A stretch of DNA of 64,000 nucleotides from Flavobacterium tiangeerense (GTDB lineage Bacteria; Bacteroidota; Bacteroidia; Flavobacteriales; Flavobacteriaceae), in assembly GCF_007830355.1 (NCBI RefSeq), contig NZ_VLKO01000002.1, positions 248,001-312,000 of the forward strand, read 5' to 3'. The position numbers and the translations under genes were made by a program. The notes under the pieces are model-generated. The model had not been told where the DNA came from, ran no database searches, and saw only the letters and a list, made by a program, of their open reading frames with translations. Each line of letters starts with the position of its first letter. Position 1 is the stretch's first letter. This document shows, one piece after another, positions 19,702-28,476 of the stretch.

Positions 19702-20340
19702 CTACTGCTGCTGCAAAATTCGCATAAACTCGTTTCGAGGAATTTCTCGGCAACCCAAACTTTCGAGATGTGGATTGTAAACTTGACAATCGAGCAGCTT
19801 ATAGTTTTCTTTTTTTAAGTGGTTTACCAAGGCAATAAACGCCACTTTGGAAGCATTAGAAACTAACGAAAACATGCTTTCTCCGCAAAAAATATGACCC
19901 AAATCAACGCCATACAAACCGCCAACTAAGTTATCATCTTGCCAAACTTCTACAGATTTTGCAATGCCTAAGTCGTCCAATTTGCAATAGGCCTCAATCA
20001 TGTCATTAGTAATCCAAGTACCGTTTTGACCGTCGCGTTTTACTTTTTGACAGTAGGAAATCACATCTCTAAAATTTTGATTGAAGGTAACCGAAAATTC
20101 ACCTTTATTGAGAATATTGCGCATGCTTTTGGAGATTTTCAGCTCCTCAAGAAACAAAACCATTCTAGGATTTGGCGACCACCAAAGGATAGGATCACCG
20201 ACTTCAAACCACGGAAAAATGCCGCTTTTATAGGCTAACTACAAGCGTTCTGGAGATAAATCACCACCAATAGCAAGAATTCCATCTCGATTGGCTTGGT
20301 TCACTTCGGGAAAATCTAAAATATCAGAAAGGTAATGCAT
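19702..20340 (-). pseudogene. aat: Leucyl/phenylalanyl-tRNA-protein transferase with nonsense codon 34
   Basis: From the ATG at 20338-20340 the frame reads MHYLSDILDFPEVNQANRDG and on through the conserved GGDLSPERL, then hits TAG at 20239-20241 (codon 34), where homologues have Leu. It then continues LAYKSGIFPWFEVGDP and WWSPNPRMVLF to a normal C terminus. One T-to-A change (TTG to TAG) accounts for the break. Aat attaches Leu or Phe to N-terminal Arg/Lys for ClpS/ClpA degradation. A restart at the ATG at 20161-20163 would lose the N-terminal domain and the WWSPNPR motif. Without the stop the product would be 212 residues, a normal size. Confidence 0.88.
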
Positions 20341-20374
20341 GATGAATAAATTATAAAGAAAACGGCAGGAATGC

Positions 20375-20429
20375 TCAAAAAAAATCCAAATTCCAATATG
20401 AAGAAAGCTTCAACTTGGAATTTGGATTT
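20375..20429 (-). terminator. Terminator after DUF3127 gene
   Basis: AAATCCAAATTCCAA (20382-20396) and TTGGAATTTGGATTT (20415-20429) are exact 15-base complements. On the minus strand the stem is followed by eight T residues. The stem word is shared with the repeat at 9846-9950. Confidence 0.75.
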
Positions 20430-20449
20430 ATATACTTTAGAATTTTATT

Positions 20450-20830
20450 TTAGAACGGTAAATCGTCTGCTTCCTCTTCGTTAAAACTAGTTGCTGGTGC
20501 AAATGTTTCTGCAGATGGCATAGGTGGCATTTGCTGAGCAGAAGGACTTTCTGCTTGTAATTTCCCTATTCTCCATCCCTGGATTGTGTTAAAATAAACC
20601 GTTTCACCTTGTGCATTTGTCCACTCTCTTCCTCTCAAGTTAATGTCAATTTTTACAGCTTCACCTACTTGAAAATTATTCAACAAATCACATTTATCTT
20701 GAACAAACTGAACCGAAATATGTTGCGGATATTGCTCATCAGTTGTTACTACAACATCTCTTTTTTTGAAACCTCCAGATCCAACTTCTTTAGTTTGATC
20801 GATCATTTTAATTTTTCCTGTTACTTCCAT
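20450..20830 (-). CDS. DUF3127 protein with SSB-like acidic tail
   Basis: The 126-residue protein matches DUF3127, a small family largely confined to Bacteroidota with an OB-fold-like core. Family-like stretches are MEVTGKIKMIDQTKEVGSGGFKKRDVVV and VKIDINLRGREW. The Pro/Met/Ala-rich linker and acidic tip EEEADDLPF resemble the C-terminal protein-docking tail of single-stranded DNA-binding protein, so a nucleic-acid role is possible but unproven. It lies 24 bases downstream of the flavin reductase gene on the same strand and is followed by a strong terminator. Confidence 0.88.
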   Translation of the reverse strand: MEVTGKIKMIDQTKEVGSGGFKKRDVVVTTDEQYPQHISVQFVQDKCDLLNNFQVGEAVKIDINLRGREWTNAQGETVYFNTIQGWRIGKLQAESPSAQQMPPMPSAETFAPATSFNEEEADDLPF

Positions 20831-20854
20831 CTTCTCTATATTTATTGTTATGCT

Positions 20855-21736
20855 CTATTTTAAAGTATCGGCTAAAAGGACCTTCCATGCCGAGACTACA
20901 TCATTATCGTTAAGGTATTTTTTTGCCGTAAGATGCACTTTTTCAGTATCATCTGAACTCAAAACCGCTTTAACTGCAAAATTTTGCTGTACAAATATAC
21001 TAACTTCTTCGGTTGTAGGCAAGGCCTCAACATTTCCTAAAATTCCTAAATCGTTTCCATTAAACACCTTACTTTCTTTTATAAAATTTGGAATAGCATC
21101 TACTCCAATTCCTAAGGTAGCTAGTGGTTTTGGTACTTCAAAAAGGCCCTGATTGGATCTGGAATACCAGTTACCACCCAATCTAGAAACCAGATCGATT
21201 TTGTATTGATCAATCGCTCCATTTTCGTCTAAAACCGATTCGTTTATATGAATTCGGAGTACTTCACAAAGCACTAGATTCCCAGCTCCGCCTTCGGTTC
21301 CCAATGGAATAATCTGAGTGACTTTGCACTCAAATTGTACAGGAGATTCCTTTACTCTATAAGGCTTTACAACCTCTGATGGTATTGGCGTCAAGCCTGA
21401 TTTTACAAACTCATCTACGCCATCAGCATACTCTGTACTAGCCAACGAGATTTGCTGTACAATGTCATAATTCACCACATTGATCACTACTTCTCTGGTA
21501 GCTTCGGCATTAATCAAAGTGTGTTTTATTGAGTTGTCTCGCACGCGGCGTGCCGGTGAGAAAATAAGAATAGGTGGATTAGCACTAAAAACATTAAAAA
21601 AACTAAACGGAGAAACATTGGCATTGCCATTTTCATCCATCGTACTGGCAAATGCAATAGGTCTTGGGCCTACTGAGCTTTGCAAGTAGCCTTGTAATTT
21701 TGCCGTATCGATAGTTTTTGGGTCAATTGTGATCAT
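20855..21736 (-). CDS. Flavin reductase-like (FMN split-barrel) protein
   Basis: The 293-residue protein carries a flavin reductase domain over roughly residues 15-200, shown by SSVGPRPIAFASTMDENGNANVSPFSFFNVFSANPP and the WYSR segment near residue 190. Members bind FMN and reduce flavin or act as oxidoreductases with unknown substrate. The C-terminal 90 residues are less conserved. It is the first gene of a pair with DUF3127. Confidence 0.9.
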   Translation of the reverse strand: MITIDPKTIDTAKLQGYLQSSVGPRPIAFASTMDENGNANVSPFSFFNVFSANPPILIFSPARRVRDNSIKHTLINAEATREVVINVVNYDIVQQISLASTEYADGVDEFVKSGLTPIPSEVVKPYRVKESPVQFECKVTQIIPLGTEGGAGNLVLCEVLRIHINESVLDENGAIDQYKIDLVSRLGGNWYSRSNQGLFEVPKPLATLGIGVDAIPNFIKESKVFNGNDLGILGNVEALPTTEEVSIFVQQNFAVKAVLSSDDTEKVHLTAKKYLNDNDVVSAWKVLLADTLK

Positions 21737-21906
21737 AATTCAAGTTACATTTGAGATACAAAAATAAGCAAATCGATTGAGTTATGAACTTTATACTCTA
21801 AAATAGCATAACAAAAAGCAGGATGAATGTCTCGAAAAAAAATCTGAAAAAAAACTAAAATACAAGCGCATTTATTTCGTTATATTTAGCACTAAAATCC
21901 ATTAGT

Positions 21907-23055
21907 ATGCAGTTTTCCGAAAGAAGAGTTAACACCCGTTGGGTAATTATTTTCGCATCGTTTTTTATCATTAGTTTAATTCTCTGGAATACCTATACTT
22001 TTTTTCAAATTTTCAAGAATGAAGAGCGCTTGAAAATGAATCTTTGGGCTCAGGCCCAAAAAACATTAATTAACGCCGATGAAAATACTGAGGTTGAATT
22101 GCCATTACAAATTTTTAGCAATAACACATCAATCCCAATTATGCTAACCGAAAATGACAGTATTATCAATACGGTTAATATTGACGAGGAAAATTTGTTA
22201 AAAAGCAAAAAGGCTATCACGATACTAAACACCTTAAAATCAGAAAATGATCCCATTGTTATAGAATATGTTCCTGGGAAGTTTCAAAAACTATATTACG
22301 GCAACTCTTCCCTATTAAACAAACTAAAGTATTATCCCCTTGCGCTGGTATTAATAATTGTTCTTTTTGGGGGATTAGTGTACAATTACTACCGCAGCAC
22401 AAAAATGGCAACTCAAAACAAATTGTGGGCTGGAATGGCAAAGGAAACAGCACATCAAATAGGTACGCCATTATCTTCTCTTATTGGCTGGGTTGAAATT
22501 TTAAAATCTGAAAATATTGCTGAAAGCACTACCCAAGAAATAGAAAAAGATATTGAACGTCTGCAAACTATTACAGATCGTTTTTCAAAAATTGGTTCTG
22601 AACCCAAACTAGAGCTTACAGATATTGTGCATGAAACCCAACAATCTTATGATTATTTGCAATCTCGATTTTCAAAACAAATTCAGTTTTCATTTAGTGC
22701 TCCTCAAGCAACTATTAAGGTCATGCTAAACCCAATTTTATACAGCTGGACTATTGAAAACCTGGTAAAAAATGCTATTGATGCCATGAAAGGTAAAGGA
22801 AATTTACACCTTGAAATCACAACTGATCTAGAAGTAGTAAAAATCAACATTACTGATACCGGAAGCGGCATCCCTAAAAAACAGTTTCAAACTATTTTTG
22901 AACCGGGTTTTACTACAAAAAAAAGAGGTTGGGGACTAGGACTGTCGTTAACAAAAAGAATTGTAGAAGAATATCATAAAGGAAACATAAAAGTATTACA
23001 GTCTGAAATAGGCAAAGGCACCACGATGCAAGTGAGTTTAAAAAAATTAATTTAG
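21907..23055 (+). CDS. Sensor histidine kinase, orphan
   Basis: The 382-residue protein has one transmembrane helix at about residues 13-33, an extracytoplasmic sensor region of about 105 residues, and a second helix at about 142-162. The phospho-accepting His is H183 in KETAHQIGTPLSSLIGW. The ATPase domain has the N box ENLVKNAIDAM, the G1 box DTGSGIP and the G2 box RGWGLGLSL. No response regulator is adjacent, so its partner is encoded elsewhere. It converges with the transglutaminase-like gene, overlapping by four bases. Confidence 0.94.
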   Translation: MQFSERRVNTRWVIIFASFFIISLILWNTYTFFQIFKNEERLKMNLWAQAQKTLINADENTEVELPLQIFSNNTSIPIMLTENDSIINTVNIDEENLLKSKKAITILNTLKSENDPIVIEYVPGKFQKLYYGNSSLLNKLKYYPLALVLIIVLFGGLVYNYYRSTKMATQNKLWAGMAKETAHQIGTPLSSLIGWVEILKSENIAESTTQEIEKDIERLQTITDRFSKIGSEPKLELTDIVHETQQSYDYLQSRFSKQIQFSFSAPQATIKVMLNPILYSWTIENLVKNAIDAMKGKGNLHLEITTDLEVVKINITDTGSGIPKKQFQTIFEPGFTTKKRGWGLGLSLTKRIVEEYHKGNIKVLQSEIGKGTTMQVSLKKLI

Positions 23056-24224
23056 TTTAACGGAACGCCGAACCAGGTAACTTTAGAGAACATTGTTTTT
23101 CTGACTATTTTAGACTTACTCAAATAATTTTTTACAAACATGGAGTGTTCCTCGGCTTGTGCCAAAGCTACTCCAATTGATTTTTTAATTGATTCCAAGT
23201 TAGATGTATTTTGACTACCAACAGATCCCAGGCTGTAAATATTGTTCTGGCAATTGAGTAGTTTCTCTTTTGGTGTTTCAATCATGCTGCTAATTTCAGC
23301 ATCTGACAAAGCTGGCTTAAACTTATTATTTCTGTAATAAATAAAATCATTCAATAGAAGAACTGCCAGATTCATTTCATTCACAATAGAATTCAATTTT
23401 TCAATATTTGTATTTTGTCGCAAATAAGTCAACTGTTGTTTTTTTCCTTCATAACGCTGCAAAATCATGGCGTTTTTCAATCCATTTTTCTCTATTCTTT
23501 CTGCCGATGTAAATAATTTATCCGCTTCAGATAATGCATTATATTTGGTAATTTCATTCTCAAAATCAAAGTATTTCTTGGTTTTATTGATTTGAATTTT
23601 CCCTTCATAAAACTCATTAATGGTAATGGGATAATTCGAAAATTGCCACAAATAATCAAATGGAATGTGGGAAGCAATTATTGTAGAAGGACCTGCCTTA
23701 AAATAATAATTGTTTAATTTTTTTGAAAACCTACCATTATTTACAAAACCAGAACCCCAGGTTGGATCAAATATATACCACTTTTTATCAACTTTTGCAG
23801 CGATCCAAGCGTGGGCTAAATCACTTATTTTTCCGTTTTGCTTTGTATAACCTTCAATGATATAGGATTGAATTCCTGTTTTTTGCGAAAGCTCATTAAA
23901 AACCACTGCATAATGAATACAAACCCCTTTTTTAGTTCTTAACGTCTTTGCGATTTGTTCCTGTTCGGTTTCATTAAAATTTACGGTAAACATATTGGCC
24001 ACATCATAGCTGATATTGGATGTAGTCCAATAAAAAACAGCTCTGATTTTATCCGTTTCTGTTTTGAAATTAGCGTTGATGTAGTTTGCAATAGCTTGCG
24101 TAGAAGTTGTTGCTTTAGAAGGAATTGCCGCCATTTTAGCATCAACCACAGCATATCCAGAATTTGCTTGTCCAAAACTCAACAAGGAGAAAAAGAAAAA
24201 AAATAACAAAAAAATGTTTTTCAT
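23052..24224 (-). CDS. Secreted transglutaminase-like protein
   Basis: The start at 24222-24224 gives 390 residues beginning with a signal peptide (MKNIFLLFFFFFSLLSFGQ). An upstream in-frame ATG at 24270-24272 lies inside the preceding terminator and is rejected. The papain-like triad of the transglutaminase-core family is intact: C102 in KKGVCIHYA, H138 in LAHAWIAAK and D153 in FDPTWGSG. Bacterial members are usually proteases or peptide crosslinkers, and the substrate here is unknown. The C-terminal 200 residues are helical and not recognised. Confidence 0.88.
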   Translation of the reverse strand: MKNIFLLFFFFFSLLSFGQANSGYAVVDAKMAAIPSKATTSTQAIANYINANFKTETDKIRAVFYWTTSNISYDVANMFTVNFNETEQEQIAKTLRTKKGVCIHYAVVFNELSQKTGIQSYIIEGYTKQNGKISDLAHAWIAAKVDKKWYIFDPTWGSGFVNNGRFSKKLNNYYFKAGPSTIIASHIPFDYLWQFSNYPITINEFYEGKIQINKTKKYFDFENEITKYNALSEADKLFTSAERIEKNGLKNAMILQRYEGKKQQLTYLRQNTNIEKLNSIVNEMNLAVLLLNDFIYYRNNKFKPALSDAEISSMIETPKEKLLNCQNNIYSLGSVGSQNTSNLESIKKSIGVALAQAEEHSMFVKNYLSKSKIVRKTMFSKVTWFGVPLN

Positions 24225-24250
24225 AGTATATAATGTAGGCATCATAAAAT

Positions 24251-24282
24251 AAAAAAGAGAACAGGTTTGCACCTATTCTCTA
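24251..24282 (-). terminator. greA-HIT operon terminator
   Basis: On the minus strand AGAGAATAGGT pairs with ACCTGTTCTCT around a GCAA loop with one mismatch, followed by six T residues. It lies just after the HIT gene and just before the start of the transglutaminase-like gene. Confidence 0.8.
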
Positions 24283-24323
24283 TTAAACGAAAAGCATACC
24301 AAATTATTCTATTGATACAACTA

Positions 24324-24713
24324 TTATAAATAGGTTTTTATGCTTGCTACCAAAGCTTCAAATTCATCTTTGGATAAAGTTACTTTATTTTGAAAACGCA
24401 TTTCATCCATTTCATTCAATGGAATCAAATGAACATGAGCATGAGGTACTTCAAGTCCTACAACTGCCATCCCAATGCGTTTACAAGGAACTGTTTTCTC
24501 TAAAGCAACCGCAATTTTTTTAGAAAACTGCATTAAGCCAATATATAAATCGTCATCTATTTCAAAGATTTTGTCAATTTCTTGTTTTGGAACGCAAAGT
24601 GTATGTCCTTTTGCATTAGGGTTTACGTCTAAAAAAGCTATGAAATTTTCATCCTCTGCTATCTTGTAGCAAGGAATTTCTCCGTTAATTATTTTGGTAA
24701 AAATACTTGGCAT
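24324..24713 (-). CDS. HIT-family nucleotide hydrolase
   Basis: The 129-residue protein is a histidine-triad protein of the Hint branch, which hydrolyses AMP-lysine-type or other nucleoside phosphoramidates. The triad H91-x-H93-x-H95 is complete (HAHVHLIPL). The N-terminal PSIFTKIINGEIPCYKIAEDENFIAFLDVNP is also characteristic. It follows greA by 41 bases on the same strand and the pair ends in a strong terminator. Confidence 0.95.
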   Translation of the reverse strand: MPSIFTKIINGEIPCYKIAEDENFIAFLDVNPNAKGHTLCVPKQEIDKIFEIDDDLYIGLMQFSKKIAVALEKTVPCKRIGMAVVGLEVPHAHVHLIPLNEMDEMRFQNKVTLSKDEFEALVASIKTYL

Positions 24714-24754
24714 CGTTGCAATTTAATGTATTAGAACTAAACTATTATTTAAAA

Positions 24755-25231
24755 TTAGTCTCTTGAAATTTCAAGAATTTCAAACTTCAAAACTCCGTTT
24801 GGCACCGTAATTTCAGCAACTTCACCTACTGATTTCCCCAGTAAACCTTTCCCAATAGGTGAAGTAACGGATATTTTTCCAGTTTTAAGGTCGGCTTCGC
24901 TTTCTGCTACTAATGTGTATTTCATTTCCATTCCGTTGGTTTGGTTTTTAATTTTCACATTCGATAAAACTAGCACTTTAGAAAGATCTAAATGGGATTC
25001 ATCAATTAATCGAGCGTTTGAGTGTACTTCTTCTAATTTAGCAATACGCATCTCAAGCATACCTTGTGCTTCTTTGGCTGCATCATACTCAGCATTCTCA
25101 GATAAATCTCCTTTGTCTCTAGCCTCTGCAATATCTGCTGATGCTTTAGGACGCATCACGCTTTTTAGATAATCTAATTCTTCTCTTAATTTCTTTAATC
25201 CTTCTGCGGTGTAATACGATACTGTACTCAT
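24755..25231 (-). CDS. greA: Transcription elongation factor GreA
   Basis: The 158-residue protein has the GreA layout. An N-terminal coiled coil (residues 8-75) includes the acidic tip region RDKGDLSENAEYDAAKEAQG, which stimulates transcript cleavage in stalled RNA polymerase. A C-terminal domain ends ISVTSPIGKGLLGKSVGEVAEITVPNG. It is first in an operon with the HIT gene. Its leader contains a terminator-like hairpin. Confidence 0.97.
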   Translation of the reverse strand: MSTVSYYTAEGLKKLREELDYLKSVMRPKASADIAEARDKGDLSENAEYDAAKEAQGMLEMRIAKLEEVHSNARLIDESHLDLSKVLVLSNVKIKNQTNGMEMKYTLVAESEADLKTGKISVTSPIGKGLLGKSVGEVAEITVPNGVLKFEILEISRD

Positions 25232-25252
25232 AATTTCATTAATTATATAAAT

Positions 25253-25294
25253 AGAAAAAATCCCATCAGGACGGGATTTCTTTCCACAAAGATA
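25253..25294 (-). promoter_or_regulatory. greA -7 box and terminator-like leader hairpin
   Basis: On the minus strand, TATCTTTG (25287-25294) matches TAnnTTTG. Just downstream AAATCCC pairs with GGGATTT (25258-25264 with 25273-25279) and is followed by six T residues (25255-25260), still about 20 bases before the greA ATG. The hairpin lies between promoter and gene, the position of an attenuator. Confidence 0.55.
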
Positions 25295-25392
25295 CTACTA
25301 TTTTTTTTCGTCTATAAATATATGTTAATCATATATAAGTCAAAGTTAAATAAATTAAATTTGTTTCACTAATACTTTGACACTATTTTAAA

Positions 25393-25806
25393 ATGAAAAA
25401 AATTCATCTCTTATTCGCATTGATTCCATTGTTTTTTTCTTGCAGTGATTCAGGCGTTAACAACAACAATCCCTTTGTTCCTAACTATACTTTCAGCATG
25501 GACCTCAACATGAATTTACCCACCTACTCCAACCTAAAATTTGTGAGTAATGCAGTTTATGTGCCTAATATTGGAGCAAGAGGAGTTATTGTTTTTAATA
25601 CTGGTAGTGGCTACAACGCCTTTGATGCAGCTTGTCCTAATCAAGCCATTAGTACGTGCTCTACCATGACCATCAACGGAATTAATGCGGTTTGTGGATG
25701 TGATAATGTTACCTATAGCTTGTTTACCGGTCAAAGCAATTTACAATATCCTATGAAGCAATACCGAGTTCAAGTGAACGGAGATATTTTGAGAGTTTTT
25801 AATTAA
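25393..25806 (+). CDS. Rieske-like lipoprotein lacking the cluster histidines
   Basis: The 137-residue protein has a lipoprotein signal (LFFSC, Cys at position 17). Its remaining part follows the Rieske pattern: YNAFDAACPN, then VCGCDNVTYSLFTG, then YPMKQYRVQVNGDILRVFN. The histidine of the first motif is replaced by N83 (C81-P-N83) and that of the second by D104 (C101-G-C103-D104), so a normal 2Fe-2S Rieske centre is unlikely. It is convergent with the outer-membrane gene, which ends at the next base. Its function is unknown. Confidence 0.8.
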   Translation: MKKIHLLFALIPLFFSCSDSGVNNNNPFVPNYTFSMDLNMNLPTYSNLKFVSNAVYVPNIGARGVIVFNTGSGYNAFDAACPNQAISTCSTMTINGINAVCGCDNVTYSLFTGQSNLQYPMKQYRVQVNGDILRVFN

Positions 25807-28476
25807 TTACAGCTTATAACTTACAGATAGCATAAAAACTCTTGGTAAGACAAAAGTGGTGCGCTGACTGATGACATAATCCGAGAAGGAAAAATCATTT
25901 TTCACCTTGTTATCAAAAAGGTTGTTAGCCATTAACTCAAAACCAAAAGGACTGTTCTTTTTTTGATAACGCAACGAAGTATTGGCGATGTCGTAAAAAT
26001 TACTCTGCTTGTTACTGTTAGTGTTTTTCAGGTTTTCGTAACTGCATTTGAAAGTCCAAAACTTTGCGATGGTAATGTCAAAATCAGATGTAATTGCATC
26101 GGTTTGAAACTGAGATTGGGTCAAGCCCGAAAACTGACTAAATCCTTTGTTGTATCCTACGCTAAAACCCGGCCATTTTTTGTGTGCCGTACGAAGTACT
26201 ACTCCCAACCTTTGATTGTTTCTATTGTTTAAAGTTTCGGTATTATTTAGTGTTTGGAAATAAGTAAACCAACTAAAATTAGTATTGAACCTCAAGTTAA
26301 AACGATATATCTTTTTGCTAAAAGAACCGTTTACATTGTAATTCGTCTCGGGGTTATCGCTTAAAATTGGGGTATTGAACTGATTGATACCGTCTAATTG
26401 AATTTCGTTGCGGATCGTTCTTACTTTTTGATTCCAACTCGCCATGGCGTTCCAAGTGATACCACGATACAAGTTGGTTTTCGTGTAACGCAGGTTGGCG
26501 TTGTGGTAGCGCTCGTTTTGCAATAAAGCATTTCCTTTGTAAACCAAGTTATAATTTTGCAAGGTAAACTGCTCCGCTAATTGGGTTACTTGCGGAAAAC
26601 TATTTTCTAATTTATAAACAAAATTTAAAGATTCTGATTTGTTGAACTCATAATCGCTGTTCCACTGTGGTTGTAAAAGTGTTCTAGTAAGTACTCGCTC
26701 TCCTGACTTTTGCTCTGTAGTTAAATGATACCAATGCGCGTACAAGCCGGGTTTATTGGTCCATTTTCCAAATCTAAATTTGTACTCTAAACCTACATAC
26801 GCATCATTCAATTGGTATTTTACTGCGTTGCCAAAACCAGCCAAAGCAAAATCATTCACGTTCCCATTGGTAAGTAATTGCTGCTCTGTAGTTTCTAAAC
26901 GGGAATTACCGTAGTTATTCCCCACATTGGTGTACAAGTGATTGAAATTATTGATAATCCAGTAATGTTTAAAAAGCGCATCAACGCTATTGGTTTTTAC
27001 CTTTTTTACTTGTTCAATGCGGTACGCGCTATCCTCTTGCAACGGAATTAGTCCAGCGAGGAAAGGCTGATCAGTGAACCAATTGGTTCGTGGCGTGTTG
27101 TAATCGTATGCTTGATTGATTACTAAAGTGGTAGTGTGTTTTAGATTGTAACTTTTGTGCCACTCGATGTATTGTTTTATGGCGGTATTATCGGCTTTGT
27201 TGAGTGTTTCAAAAATACTCGCATTGACATTAGTAATCGAGTTGATGGCGTTTGAAATAGAATTATTACTCGACTGGTACTGTCCGTTATAATACCATTT
27301 TTCTTTGGCGCTAGGCGAATAATCGAGTTTGATATTGCCAATTCCTAAAACAGCGCGATTGGTACCTTCTTGCAGTCGGTTTTCAAAAGCAATGGCACTG
27401 TTTTGCAAATACTCATTTTTACTTTCGGTTTGTGATGCCGTCAACACTTTCGAAAAAATAGAAAAGCCAGAAATAGAAAGTTTTGACGAGGTATCATGGC
27501 TAAAGTTAAACGCGCCAAATTGAGACACATTCTGCACCACATCTTGGTTGTCATTGGCAAAGGAATACAAATTAGTAAGTGATTTTCGACCCGATAAAAA
27601 GGTGCTCATTCCACCACCAAAACGCATTAAATCATCAAAAGTAAAGGTGCGTTTACCAATGTTGTTTAAATCGCCTATAAAACTTAGGTCTGTTTTAGGA
27701 GCATAATAAAACAAAGCGGCATGAGCAAGATAAAAACCATTATCGGCATTACCAACCTCGGCACCAGCCTCAACATCACCAAAAACAAATTTCTTTTTAT
27801 CGGCTTTGAGTTTTACATTCATGGCCAGTTCATCACTATCCGAAACCTGCTTTATAAAACCCACTTCGTTAAAGTGGTCAATGACTTCAATTTTATCAAG
27901 TGCATCAGCCGGAATATTTTCAACTGCTAGTTTAGAGCCTCCTCCAAAAAAAGACTTGCCCTCTACCAGCATTTTAGTAACTTTTTTACCTTGTACGGTA
28001 ACGCCTCCGTTTTTATCGACTTCAACGCCAGGAAGTTTTTCAAGGACTTCTTTCATTTTACGTTCGTTGCCGTTGGCAAAACTTTTAACGTTAAACGTCA
28101 TGGTATCCTTTTTAATTTCGATGGGCTTGAACTCGTGTTTGATTACAATTTCTTTGAGTTGTTCTCCGGTAGGTTTTAATTTAAAATCGTGTGAAGTCAC
28201 CACAGCATCAGCCTCAAGAATAAATACTTCCTCTACAAACCCAATGTACGAAACCGTAATTTCATACTTCACTGTTTTTTCCAGCTCTAAGCGGTAGCGT
28301 CCTTTATTATCAGCAATAGCAAATTTTAAGCTTGCTTTTTCTTGTAAGGGTTTTGCAATAACGTTTGCAGACTCTAATGGTTTGTTGTTATCCTCAACCA
28401 CCACACCAGTAATGGAGCGGGATTGAGAAAAACTTAGGGTTGTGAAAAAAAGAAAATAGAAGAGTATTTTGTGCAT
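25807..28476 (-). CDS. TonB-dependent-receptor-like outer membrane protein with CarboxypepD_reg domain
   Basis: The 889-residue protein starts with a signal peptide (MHKILFYFLFFTTLSFSQ). A carboxypeptidase-regulatory-like beta-sandwich follows (SITGVVVEDNNKPLESANV, residues about 20-105). A plug-like region has LEKLPGVEVDKNGGVTVQGKKVTKMLVEG, then comes a long beta-barrel ending in an aromatic residue-rich strand (VLPRVFMLSVSYKL). No TonB box was recognised. The GLPGLI gene upstream ends exactly one base before its start codon, so the two are almost certainly co-translated, an association common for GLPGLI proteins. The transported or displayed substrate is unknown. Confidence 0.9.
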   Translation of the reverse strand: MHKILFYFLFFTTLSFSQSRSITGVVVEDNNKPLESANVIAKPLQEKASLKFAIADNKGRYRLELEKTVKYEITVSYIGFVEEVFILEADAVVTSHDFKLKPTGEQLKEIVIKHEFKPIEIKKDTMTFNVKSFANGNERKMKEVLEKLPGVEVDKNGGVTVQGKKVTKMLVEGKSFFGGGSKLAVENIPADALDKIEVIDHFNEVGFIKQVSDSDELAMNVKLKADKKKFVFGDVEAGAEVGNADNGFYLAHAALFYYAPKTDLSFIGDLNNIGKRTFTFDDLMRFGGGMSTFLSGRKSLTNLYSFANDNQDVVQNVSQFGAFNFSHDTSSKLSISGFSIFSKVLTASQTESKNEYLQNSAIAFENRLQEGTNRAVLGIGNIKLDYSPSAKEKWYYNGQYQSSNNSISNAINSITNVNASIFETLNKADNTAIKQYIEWHKSYNLKHTTTLVINQAYDYNTPRTNWFTDQPFLAGLIPLQEDSAYRIEQVKKVKTNSVDALFKHYWIINNFNHLYTNVGNNYGNSRLETTEQQLLTNGNVNDFALAGFGNAVKYQLNDAYVGLEYKFRFGKWTNKPGLYAHWYHLTTEQKSGERVLTRTLLQPQWNSDYEFNKSESLNFVYKLENSFPQVTQLAEQFTLQNYNLVYKGNALLQNERYHNANLRYTKTNLYRGITWNAMASWNQKVRTIRNEIQLDGINQFNTPILSDNPETNYNVNGSFSKKIYRFNLRFNTNFSWFTYFQTLNNTETLNNRNNQRLGVVLRTAHKKWPGFSVGYNKGFSQFSGLTQSQFQTDAITSDFDITIAKFWTFKCSYENLKNTNSNKQSNFYDIANTSLRYQKKNSPFGFELMANNLFDNKVKNDFSFSDYVISQRTTFVLPRVFMLSVSYKL

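Noticed and set aside
27806-28297. 163-codon plus-strand frame opposite the outer-membrane protein gene
   Set aside because: It is the antisense shadow of a conserved domain; its Ser/Thr/Phe-rich composition reflects the opposite strand.
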